This document shows positions 7,739 to 14,960 of a DNA stretch of 25,217 nt, piece by piece. The notes beneath the pieces are model-generated. The model ran no database searches. It was not told where the DNA came from and saw nothing but the letters and a program-made list of their open reading frames with translations. This DNA comes from Bacillota bacterium. Lineage in GTDB: Bacteria > Bacillota > Clostridia > Acetivibrionales > DTU013. A program made the position numbers and the translations under genes. The stretch covers positions 1 through 25,217 of the forward strand of contig JAEZYU010000115.1 of NCBI GenBank assembly GCA_023418915.1, given 5' to 3'. Position 1 is the first letter of the stretch; each line of letters begins with the position of its first letter.

Positions 7739-9508
7739 TTATATTTTACCCATCAATTCGTTGCAATATTTGAGAAGCTCGGCGCGGGAACTGACATTCA
7801 TTTTTGTATAAATCCGTCTGTTATGCGTTTTGAGGGTGTTGATACTGATATAAAGGATCTTGCAAATCTCCTTTGCATCATGCCCCTCGATATAAAGGTC
7901 GAATATCCTGCGTTCAGCATTTGTAAGTGTCTGAAGCTGATCTTCAAATTTCTTGTATTGCTCTGGTGAAAGCACTTCCTGCTGCAGTGAGTCTTGAGCT
8001 GTGGGTAATTCATTGGAGTAGTGCTCTGTTCTATTGTATGATGTTAATATATGAGCATTCACATGAGGGGACAGTTCTGCCTTTTTTAACATATTGCCTG
8101 AGACAGATGCAGACAAAGGCTGACCGGTCTGAGGCTTTATGTCAGACACCTGAGGGTCTGCTCGTACTTCAAGAAACTTTATTAGATCATCGATTTCCGT
8201 TATATTAGTTTTGACCTGGGGTTCATTGTATTTAATTTTCTTGATGGCATCCATTAATGGACTAATGCAGTATTTACTTGAGAAAAAGGTGATTACAACG
8301 CTGGCTGCAAGTAAAAGCAACAGTAGAGATGCAACATAAAACAGGCGGGCAGTTTTTGCTGTGACGTCACTTTTTGGAAGAAGCAGCGCAAGTGTCCATT
8401 TGGTATCCTTGAAAACTGATTTGGTTGGATACACCCTGACATTAATGTCGAGACCAAGGATTTTGTCTTTTAACGGTGTGGAGAAATAATAATCGTTCAA
8501 GGATTCCTTGTCCGAAGGAAGCGAAATGTATAAGTGTTTTGAGTCTCCATTTACCAGCCATGAGGAATTGCTCCCGCAGACTAATGCGTTTTCCATGTTG
8601 ATTCCTGTCCCCATTTGTGTCGAATAAATAAGCACTTCCCGATCAAATTCATGCGATGACTTCTGATAAAGGATATTTTCAAAGGCCGGTTTGGATATAT
8701 CAAGCCCGCATACACCATATGGATAACCATTGCTGTCTAAAAGAGGAACGGAATATGAAACCACACTGTCCGTATTCTCAGATGGAATGAAAAGGGGATT
8801 CCAATATCCCAGATAATAGGGGTCAGGGATATAATTGGCAAGAGCAGCATCGAAAGGCATTTGAAAAAGATCCCTGCGGCGCTTTGGTACATCTGGTGCA
8901 ATGTTGAATTCCAGCTCCCATTGGGTATGGAGATGTATTGTGTTATCTCTTGCAAGATTGACGGGTCCGTACAGCAAAAAGAGCTGCTGACTTTCGTATG
9001 GTACGGGATTATGATCCATATTAACGATGTAAAAACCGGCCTTACTGTAATTTGCACATTCCAGATTCGGGTTTATCGTAGCATCAAGAAATACGAAAAC
9101 GCCTGTCACACCTGCCTTTTCCATTGCGAAGCATGACTTTTCGACCTCAGACGACAGAATCATCTCAATTAATTCGGGGTGATTTTTCAGGTCGCCAGGC
9201 TTGAGTCCTTTCGATTGCAGCTGCTTTCCGATGCTTCTGTTCAGCCTATCTGCCAATTCCACAGTACTGTTGGAAATCGTCAGACATTTCTTCGAGAGCT
9301 CGGATTCTATGTACTCAAGGTCACTTGCAACATTATGGTATGGGTTTTCAGCCAAATCAGAAATTACTCCAGAAAAACTTGCTATTATAAAGATACCGGC
9401 AAGTATAATCAGGATAACAACTATCTGAAAGAGCCAGAAACGGTTTTTCAGTGACAAATTTGGCCTGATTGGACTTTTTTCGCTTTTATTTGACCTTGAG
9501 GACCTCAT
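7739..9508 (-). CDS. Membrane-anchored LuxR-type regulator with large extracytoplasmic sensor domain
   Basis: 589 residues. Topology by eye: a cytoplasmic basic N-terminus, membrane segment about 24-46, an external region of about 340 residues resembling a Cache-type sensor (YSVPLLDSNGYPYGVCGLDIS is characteristic), a second membrane segment about 387-409, a short HAMP-like stretch, a flexible linker (450-515) and a C-terminal LuxR/GerE helix-turn-helix (about 527-583, LTNAERRIFDLYIEG..ISINTLKTHNRRIYTKM). It would be a one-component transmembrane transcription factor, with neither kinase nor receiver domain. Its start overlaps the end of the solute-binding protein gene by 23 bases, with GAGGTGAG as ribosome binding site. 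The linker contains a copy of the dispersed repeat (8067-8091, residues 473-481). Confidence 0.85.
   Translation of the reverse strand: MRSSRSNKSEKSPIRPNLSLKNRFWLFQIVVILIILAGIFIIASFSGVISDLAENPYHNVASDLEYIESELSKKCLTISNSTVELADRLNRSIGKQLQSKGLKPGDLKNHPELIEMILSSEVEKSCFAMEKAGVTGVFVFLDATINPNLECANYSKAGFYIVNMDHNPVPYESQQLFLLYGPVNLARDNTIHLHTQWELEFNIAPDVPKRRRDLFQMPFDAALANYIPDPYYLGYWNPLFIPSENTDSVVSYSVPLLDSNGYPYGVCGLDISKPAFENILYQKSSHEFDREVLIYSTQMGTGINMENALVCGSNSSWLVNGDSKHLYISLPSDKESLNDYYFSTPLKDKILGLDINVRVYPTKSVFKDTKWTLALLLPKSDVTAKTARLFYVASLLLLLLAASVVITFFSSKYCISPLMDAIKKIKYNEPQVKTNITEIDDLIKFLEVRADPQVSDIKPQTGQPLSASVSGNMLKKAELSPHVNAHILTSYNRTEHYSNELPTAQDSLQQEVLSPEQYKKFEDQLQTLTNAERRIFDLYIEGHDAKEICKILYISINTLKTHNRRIYTKMNVSSRAELLKYCNELMGKI
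8067..8091 (-). repeat. Dispersed repeat copy inside the LuxR-type coding sequence
   Basis: On the minus strand this stretch matches 2751-2775 (start of cluster B) at 23 of 25 positions: TGTTAAAAAAG, two mismatches, then AGAACTGTCCCC. It is read in frame as LKKAELSP in the linker of the regulator. Confidence 0.75.
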
Positions 9509-11060
9509 GTCTCACCTCGGTAAGGAATTGGTCAAAACATTGATCATGTAAAATTTCGTTGATGCATGCTGCGTAATCGTTGCTTTCTGCCAACTTTTCT
9601 GAGAACTTATTCCTTGCAGCAGTAGTATAAGCGATCAGTTTATCTTCAAATGAGTACCTTATATCATCGCTTAATACAAATGGCTTGTATGTGTAAAATT
9701 CATGGGTTTTCATCATATCTAGCGTCGATGCTATTACTTTGGCTACGTTTTCATTCAGATCGCCTACTGAGCTGTCTGAGAGCTTTTTAGGAAGCAAATC
9801 GATAGCTTCGTAAGTGACAGGCATATAGCCCGTTTGCAGTACAAAATCAATATTGCGCTCCGGTTCAGTTAACCATTTCAGAAAGGATATTGACGCGTAC
9901 TCCTTTTCCGGGGTGGATTTTGAAATAATCACACCTGCGCCCTGTTGTACTGTTATCTTTTTACCATTCTTAAAAGAAGGGTATGGGAGCACCTTTAAAT
10001 CGATGTCGTATTTTGTATTATCAGAAAATGTGACAGTCTTCGGGAAGAAACTTGCTCCAGCTGTCGATCCGGTATACATTATCAAATCGCCTGTTTGAGT
10101 ATCTTCGGAGCGATAAAAGCTGTAAGCTCCGTAATGCCCCTTGGCCATCGGGGCGATATATGAATCCCAGATATCTTTCATTGCGGGGTTGTTTAAATCG
10201 ATTTCACCTGTATTATCGTTATTAACGATGAAAAAATCCGATCCAAGCTGTTTATATAGGATAATCGCATAGTTGCTTGCTGCATCACATCCATAAAAAG
10301 CTTTACCATCGTTGAGCCTGTCTGGGGTCTTAGCATCAGTCCATTCATAATACGCTTCAGCTGTTTGTTGAATCCCCTCAAACGTAGCCAGCATGTCTTC
10401 CGTCAGCTGTTTTGAGGGATTGGTGCTGTTATAATCCTCAAGGAAATCCTTGTAAAAAGTATAATTAATGTACAAAGCTTCTGTGGATTTTGCAATAGGG
10501 AATATTATGTACCCACTGTCTTTACTCAGCCTTCCTTCTTCAAGAAAGCTCGAGAAATATCCTTCGAGTTCATTTTTTGTCATATATTTTTCAAATGAAG
10601 TAAGTTTACCCATATTATGAAGGGTATAAGCTGTACTTGGATATGCTGTTGCCATTTCTGGAAAATCTACACTTCCGGGTTCTCTATTGGCTGAAGCAAG
10701 CAATTTCTGATGGATGTCACCGGTGTTATCCATGCTGTACGCTTTCACCGTTATGCCGGAGCTTGCGCCGACAGTATTGTTAAATTCCTTTACAAGGTTA
10801 TCGAAACTGACCTTCTGCTCTCCAAGGTAATGATGCCATATATTAATGCTTATGGGATTATCTTTACTGAGTTTTGGGAGATTCGAGCCGCAGGATGATA
10901 ATGCAAATACAAAACAAGAAATCAGCAAAAGAAGTAAACACAGCTGCGGGAGTGTACTAAGCTTGCATGTGTTCTCTTGTGAACCATTGCGCAAACTTTT
11001 TTTTGATCTAAATAGTGGCGATAAGCTGTATTTATTATGTTTGCTTTTAAATAACTGCAT
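9486..11060 (-). CDS. Extracellular solute-binding lipoprotein (ABC family 1 type)
   Basis: 524 residues. A long basic N-region (about 35 residues) precedes a hydrophobic segment and lipobox LSSC (lipidated C57), then a family-1 solute-binding fold: INIWHHYLGEQ, FDNLVKEFNN, the ALYINYTFYKDF segment, and PFVLSDDIRYSFEDKLI near the end. Such proteins bind sugars, oligosaccharides or similar ligands outside the membrane. GAGGAG sits 7 bases before the ATG. No ABC permease or ATPase is encoded nearby. The only partner is the overlapping downstream LuxR-type membrane regulator, so this protein more likely presents ligand to that sensor than feeds a transporter. That is inference from context; an unlinked permease cannot be excluded. 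Confidence 0.85.
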   Translation of the reverse strand: MQLFKSKHNKYSLSPLFRSKKSLRNGSQENTCKLSTLPQLCLLLLLISCFVFALSSCGSNLPKLSKDNPISINIWHHYLGEQKVSFDNLVKEFNNTVGASSGITVKAYSMDNTGDIHQKLLASANREPGSVDFPEMATAYPSTAYTLHNMGKLTSFEKYMTKNELEGYFSSFLEEGRLSKDSGYIIFPIAKSTEALYINYTFYKDFLEDYNSTNPSKQLTEDMLATFEGIQQTAEAYYEWTDAKTPDRLNDGKAFYGCDAASNYAIILYKQLGSDFFIVNNDNTGEIDLNNPAMKDIWDSYIAPMAKGHYGAYSFYRSEDTQTGDLIMYTGSTAGASFFPKTVTFSDNTKYDIDLKVLPYPSFKNGKKITVQQGAGVIISKSTPEKEYASISFLKWLTEPERNIDFVLQTGYMPVTYEAIDLLPKKLSDSSVGDLNENVAKVIASTLDMMKTHEFYTYKPFVLSDDIRYSFEDKLIAYTTAARNKFSEKLAESNDYAACINEILHDQCFDQFLTEVRHEVLKVK

Positions 11061-11151
11061 AATCTTACTCCTCTACTTTTTCTGACAAAATATTTCTATT
11101 ACAATAATAATTTAACATAAAAAGAGCTTTATGTATATGTATTTTGCAACG

Positions 11152-11168
11152 GTTACTGATTTAGTAAC
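11152..11168. promoter_or_regulatory. Inverted repeat upstream of the solute-binding protein gene
   Basis: Perfect arms GTTACT (11152-11157) and AGTAAC (11163-11168) with a 5-nt centre, about 92 bases upstream of the gene. It is a possible regulator-binding site. Confidence 0.4.
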
Positions 11169-11235
11169 AAAAATACTAAAATTTTGAACTCATATTTCGA
11201 AAGAAATGCGTTATTAGCTATAAAAATACTGATTA

Positions 11236-11290
11236 TCACACCTATAAACAAAAAATCACCCTTATACTTTTACAATTCACCCCTCAGGGG
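11236..11290. promoter_or_regulatory. Phased TCACMCYT direct repeats in a divergent promoter region
   Basis: TCACACCT (11236), TCACCCTT (11256) and TCACCCCT (11277) are spaced 20 and 21 bp, about two helical turns, so they lie on one face of the DNA. The first two are followed by ATAA/ATAC. The last runs into the near-palindrome CCCCTCAGGGG (11280-11290). They lie between the divergent solute-binding protein and small lipoprotein genes and could be operators for the adjacent LuxR-type protein. Confidence 0.4.
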
Positions 11291-11316
11291 CGATATCACT
11301 TAATTTCTATTAGCCA

Positions 11317-11322
11317 TATAAT
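11317..11322 (+). promoter_or_regulatory. Candidate -10 box for the small lipoprotein gene
   Basis: TATAAT about 100 bases before the start codon. There is no good -35 hexamer at 16-18 bp, so an activator may be needed; the phased repeats just upstream would fit that role. Confidence 0.35.
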
Positions 11323-11421
11323 GATGATAGTGTAAGGAAAAGGACAAGTGCACACCAAGTGTTTATATGTGGATATGGCTAAAGACAGACTTGTCAAAAT
11401 AATCAAATGCGGAGGTATACT

Positions 11422-11952
11422 ATGAAAAAAATTATTTCTCAAATTTTATTGGTTGCATGCTTGGTATTACTTACGGGCTGCGGCGGAATCAGTATTCCGA
11501 CAGAGGATGGCGGAACAGTGAATTTTACTAAAGATGGATTCACGGTTGAGGGCACCGACGGAAGCAAGGGTACATATAGTACTGATAAAGACGGCGGCTT
11601 TGTCATTGAATCCGATGATGGAAGTGAATTAAAATTCGGTGAGGATTTGGAGTTGCCTGAGGGGTATCCAGAAGACATACTGCCCCTATACCAGGAAGAA
11701 TCAATCATAACGACATCATCGGCTGATGGCGGATTCTATATAATGTACATATCAGGAGCTACGGCTAATGACTGTACAGAATTCTACAAGGAGCTCGTTG
11801 AAGATATTGAAGGCAAAACAATAACTACCAGCGATAGTGGTGCTATGATATTTGCAAATATCAGCGGGAAAGAATGTGCCGTAATGATAACTACCGAAAG
11901 TACAGAAGAAGATAAAGCAAGTGTGAGCTTGACAATCGGTACAGAACAGTGA
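11422..11952 (+). CDS. Small lipoprotein of unknown function
   Basis: 176 residues. Signal peptide MKKIISQILLVACLVL with lipobox LTGC (lipidated C20), then an acidic Gly/Asp/Thr-rich region with short beta-type repeats (DGGTVNFTKDG, DGSKGTYSTDKDGG, DDGSELKFGED). A C-terminal part of about 100 residues contains LPEGYPEDILPLY and ends in SVSLTIGTEQ. I recognise no family. GGAGG (11411-11415) 6 bases before ATG 11422 fixes the start; the upstream in-frame ATG (11407) lies before that site. It is divergent from the solute-binding protein and shares an upstream region with phased repeats. Location: outer face of the cytoplasmic membrane. Confidence 0.8.
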   Translation: MKKIISQILLVACLVLLTGCGGISIPTEDGGTVNFTKDGFTVEGTDGSKGTYSTDKDGGFVIESDDGSELKFGEDLELPEGYPEDILPLYQEESIITTSSADGGFYIMYISGATANDCTEFYKELVEDIEGKTITTSDSGAMIFANISGKECAVMITTESTEEDKASVSLTIGTEQ

Positions 11953-11958
11953 ATGTGA

Positions 11959-12016
11959 GGGGACGCTCCATTGGGGGGGACGCTTCTCACGTTTTGACCG
12001 GTTGCGAGGGGACGCT
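11959..12016 (-). repeat. Dispersed repeat cluster E (one full copy, two half copies)
   Basis: A full complement-strand copy lies at 11976-11990 (GTGAGAAGCGTCCCC). Half copies GAGCGTCCCC lie on either side (around 11959-11968 and 12008-12017). The first begins 7 bases after the lipoprotein stop codon. Confidence 0.8.
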
Positions 12017-12438
12017 CTATGTTAGTGACTTGACTTGTCAATAGGCAGGCGAGAATGACAAACCTTCCATACAGTTTATGCGTTATGAAATTGGGTGACC
12101 AGTTCACAAAGAACTTCCTAGAAAACTGGTTAATGTAGGCTAAAATAAAAGAAGTGAACAGATGCGTTCCATTAGCATTTGTATTGTACACTAATATATA
12201 TGCGGCATTAGTTCTAAAGCTAAACAGGTAGATTATAGATATATCTACCTGCTTTTATTTGTGTGAACGATTGCTGCTCGCCTATGCATCCCAGTCAGGA
12301 GATATACTCACATCGTTTTCTTTCGATTATCGGAAAGAAAATATCTGAAGGCAAATCGGTACCAGCTACCTATAGAAGTGGGGGACATATATCGTCTCGT
12401 AATAATAGCTTTAGTAAATTAAGCTTAAACGAATAATT
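12017..12438. other. Intergenic space with two hairpins between convergent genes
   Basis: No gene seen. Besides the terminator-like hairpin at 12225-12257, a 9-bp stem TTTTCTTTC / GAAAGAAAA (12316-12324 and 12333-12341, loop 8) lies about 100 bases after the AI-2E gene. A short palindrome TTGACTTGTCAA lies near 12030-12042. Confidence 0.4.
12225..12257 (+). terminator. Probable terminator of the small lipoprotein transcript
   Basis: 9-bp perfect stem CAGGTAGAT / ATCTACCTG (12225-12233 and 12243-12251) with a 9-nt loop, followed by CTTTTATTT. It lies 270 bases after the lipoprotein stop, with only repeats and spacer between. Confidence 0.55.
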
Positions 12439-13488
12439 TTATAGAATTTTAGTGTTTTTCAATACTCTATAAAATACCATCAAGAAGGTAAAGTATATCA
12501 TACCAATTAGTCCAAAAGCCTTTAGGCCAATAAATATGGCAATAAGTGTTGAGACGGGGTGAATGCCTAGCGATGTGGATACTATTCGTGGTTCTATTAT
12601 TTGCCTTACAATGCTAATAAGTACAAACAATATCAGTATACCGACACCAGTAAAATAATTGCCTGAGACAATATATATAACAGCAAGAGGAAGGTAGATT
12701 AAACCAATACCCAGAACAGGCAGTATGTCGGCAAAGGCACATATTATACTAAGTAAAACTGAATACTTGACTCCTAATATTGCAAATCCTACTAATGTTT
12801 GAGCAAAAGTGAGAAAATATATCAAGAAATAAGCTTTAACGTATTTTGTTAACATTTTTAGGCCTTGATTCCAAATTTTTTCGATTTTCTCTTTGCCGCT
12901 TTCAGAAAAAACAGACTTAAGACGTTCTCTGATGCTTGACATATCTCTCGTAAAAAAATACGTCGATAAAATTACAATAAAAATAATCGTTATCCACATT
13001 GGGATCGATAAAGCTATAGATAAAAATGCACTAAGCCCTCTTCCCGCTATATTTAAACTATTTTTTAGAATTCCTGCCAATTGACTGCTGTTTTCTTCAA
13101 TAAAGGAGGGATCTATATTTTGAAAATACACTCCAATTTCATTTACTATATTTTGAATAGGCTTGATGATTTTGTCTAAATTAGTAGTTGATATATTCTT
13201 AGCCAATTGCATAGCTTCTGCAATTATGCTGTAGAAAAGAAAGGCTAGAAGTGCGAAAATCAAAGAATAGATCACTATAGATGCAAGTAGTGCAGGTGCA
13301 TTTCGCTTGAATTTCAGTTTTGTCCTAAAAAACTTCGATATCGGCTGTATTAAAAATGCTATTGCAAATGCTACTATGAATGGAAATGTATATGAACTGG
13401 TAAAGTAAATTAGTACAAATAATCCTGTATAAATAATGAAGAAGATCGCTGTTTTTTTAAGACTACTAATAAACTCATCACTAAACAT
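12439..13488 (-). CDS. AI-2E family (YtvI/PerM-like) membrane transporter
   Basis: 349 residues with about 7-8 membrane segments: a pair near the N-terminus (SSYTFPFIVAFAIAFLIQPISKFF, the family hallmark), a loop with a soluble middle (about 100-150), and the conserved C-terminal block ILGVKYSVLLSIICAFADILPVLGIGLIYLPLA followed by IVRQIIEPRIVSTSLGIHPVSTLIAIFIGLKAFG. Members include YdgG/TqsA, PerM and the sporulation protein YtvI; substrates are mostly unknown. The order of motifs and the length are like clostridial YtvI. The start is set at ATG 13488, where GAGGTGA lies directly upstream. The in-frame ATG at 13509 lacks a ribosome binding site. Monocistronic, convergent with the small lipoprotein. 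Confidence 0.88.
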   Translation of the reverse strand: MFSDEFISSLKKTAIFFIIYTGLFVLIYFTSSYTFPFIVAFAIAFLIQPISKFFRTKLKFKRNAPALLASIVIYSLIFALLAFLFYSIIAEAMQLAKNISTTNLDKIIKPIQNIVNEIGVYFQNIDPSFIEENSSQLAGILKNSLNIAGRGLSAFLSIALSIPMWITIIFIVILSTYFFTRDMSSIRERLKSVFSESGKEKIEKIWNQGLKMLTKYVKAYFLIYFLTFAQTLVGFAILGVKYSVLLSIICAFADILPVLGIGLIYLPLAVIYIVSGNYFTGVGILILFVLISIVRQIIEPRIVSTSLGIHPVSTLIAIFIGLKAFGLIGMIYFTFLMVFYRVLKNTKIL

Positions 13489-13642
13489 ATTCACCTCAAA
13501 TAAATTCATTGTTACCAGTTTACCAATATTGACATTACTATATTGTTGTCATCAAGTCAAGCAATAATGACAGCATTGGTTTCACAATAGTCAGCAGAAG
13601 AATTTTGCTATATGTGTATACAATAAAAGAGTTTTTGTTTGA

Positions 13643-14569
13643 TTACACTGCCACATCAGCTAATTCAGAAAAAAGCTGCGAGTGTATACTGTTATTGTTA
13701 ACAAGTTCGTACCCATGACTACATAGCCTTGAGCAACTCGATATTGTAATGTTATACATATGACTACAGATTTCTTTGTAACTAAGGTTACACAAGACTC
13801 TCAGTGCATATGCAGTAAATGCTCTGTAATCAGTAAGGTGACGCCGGGCTTTTGTCTTCAGGCCTGCATACTGAGGGATCTTTAATTTATTTGCTATATA
13901 TGATATTACTTCATTGATCGGTTTTTCCCTTATTAGTACATGCCGTCCACTATTATATTCATATTTCGCATTTAGTGGAGATATGGCTGGGATGTTATTT
14001 TTGTCTGAATTATCACGGCGGCTTTTTACAAATTCACGATATCGCTTTATGAAGTTCTCGGTGCAAACAATACCAAACAACTCCCATATGAAATGTGTTT
14101 CAATCAACTCATAACGGTCTGGCATTATTCCCAGGTATATACCATAGGATGAATACTCGAAAGTCTCTTCGCAGCCAGTATAACCTTCGATATTGCGCGG
14201 ATTATTATGTATATATGCAGATACTGCCAGATTATATTCATCTGTTGCTAAGATGCGGCTTTCAAAACGATCTTGAAATAGATGACCATGTCGTTTGTAC
14301 AACTTGTTATAATAGTGAACATATGCGGTATTAACGCTATGCATGAAAGTAGAAATGTCAAAACCCTTTGGATCAATATGAAGGTGAACATGATTGTCCA
14401 TTAGGCAAAATGCTAATAAGCTGCAACGGTATTTTTTTAAGTATCTTTTAAGAAGCGACAAATAATAATCCTTGTCAGAATTACAATTAAAAAGAAGAAG
14501 CTCTGATATACTTCGGCACATTATGTGATATATGGCATAAGGATTTTTTTCACGGGCCTTTCTGGGCAT
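13643..14569 (-). CDS. REP-associated tyrosine transposase (RAYT, Y1/HUH family)
   Basis: 308 residues. An N-terminal Y1 transposase domain with the RAYT pattern: YHIMCRS, FCLMDNHVHLHI (HUH motif H60-V-H62), HGHLFQDRFESRIL, and the catalytic tyrosine in AYIHNNPRNI (Y119). Residues ~200-300 form a helical C-terminal region with an HTH-like part (LTDYRAFTAYALRVLCNLSYKEIC), as in long RAYTs. RAYTs are single-copy relatives of IS200 TnpA that cut and move REP hairpins rather than their own gene. The reading frame is intact and all active-site residues are present. GAGGTGAGAAG serves as ribosome binding site; its GGTGAGAAG is identical to the first half of the dispersed repeat. It is preceded by a good promoter with a LexA-like palindrome. 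Repeat copies lie 300 bases upstream. Confidence 0.9.
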   Translation of the reverse strand: MPRKAREKNPYAIYHIMCRSISELLLFNCNSDKDYYLSLLKRYLKKYRCSLLAFCLMDNHVHLHIDPKGFDISTFMHSVNTAYVHYYNKLYKRHGHLFQDRFESRILATDEYNLAVSAYIHNNPRNIEGYTGCEETFEYSSYGIYLGIMPDRYELIETHFIWELFGIVCTENFIKRYREFVKSRRDNSDKNNIPAISPLNAKYEYNSGRHVLIREKPINEVISYIANKLKIPQYAGLKTKARRHLTDYRAFTAYALRVLCNLSYKEICSHMYNITISSCSRLCSHGYELVNNNSIHSQLFSELADVAV

Positions 14570-14596
14570 TTTCTTCTCACCTCTAAAAAAAGCATA

Positions 14597-14612
14597 TAGA
14601 ACATATGTTCTA
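14597..14612. promoter_or_regulatory. LexA (SOS) box-like palindrome in the RAYT promoter
   Basis: TAGAACATATGTTCTA is a perfect 16-bp palindrome. Its core GAAC-ATAT-GTTC fits the Bacillus LexA/DinR consensus (GAAC-RNRY-GTTY). It starts 8 bases downstream of the -10 box, covering about +2 to +17, a normal repressor position. Confidence 0.6.
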
Positions 14613-14620
14613 CTATAAAT

Positions 14621-14649
14621 AGATTAGCATATGGACCCATATACGTCAA
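14621..14649 (-). promoter_or_regulatory. Promoter of the RAYT gene
   Basis: Minus strand: -35 TTGACG (14644-14649), 17-bp spacer, -10 TAATCT (14621-14626). The spacer holds an inverted repeat ATATGG-ac-CCATAT (14629-14642), possibly a second operator. The start is expected near 14614. Confidence 0.65.
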
Positions 14650-14861
14650 TATATTACTTTTATTTCCCAATGGTGTTTGTATGTACTAGTATTACTAATA
14701 TTAGCTTGGAAGGTTAGACAGACAGGATGTCTATGTGATTAGGGAAATATGGCTTTGAGGTCATATTTGCTAGTTCAAGATAGTATTATTCAAGAAAAAT
14801 GAGAAGAATATACACAAGGGAATTTAGTAAGAAGACGAGATTACATAATTTAACAGGAAAA

Positions 14862-14924
14862 GCATGAAGGTGAGAAGCGTCCCCCAAAAGGTTAGGGAAT
14901 GACGAAAAGGTGAGAAGCGTCCCC
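14862..14924 (+). repeat. Dispersed repeat cluster F (two copies, 40-bp spacing)
   Basis: Perfect cores GTGAGAAGCGTCCCC at 14870-14884 and 14910-14924, each followed by an extra C. They lie between the divergent RAYT gene and the threonine exporter genes, 36 bases before the latter. Confidence 0.9.
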
Positions 14925-14960
14925 CGCCCACTCAGGAAAGAATAGTACTAAGGAGAGTGA

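Noticed and set aside
9486..11060. Ordinary sugar ABC transporter operon
   Set aside because: Only the binding protein is present. The overlapping gene is a membrane regulator, and the flanking genes are not transport components.
12316..12341. Terminator for the AI-2E gene
   Set aside because: The 9-bp stem is real, but it is AT-rich, about 100 bases after the stop codon and has no T run on the minus strand, so I list it only as a hairpin.
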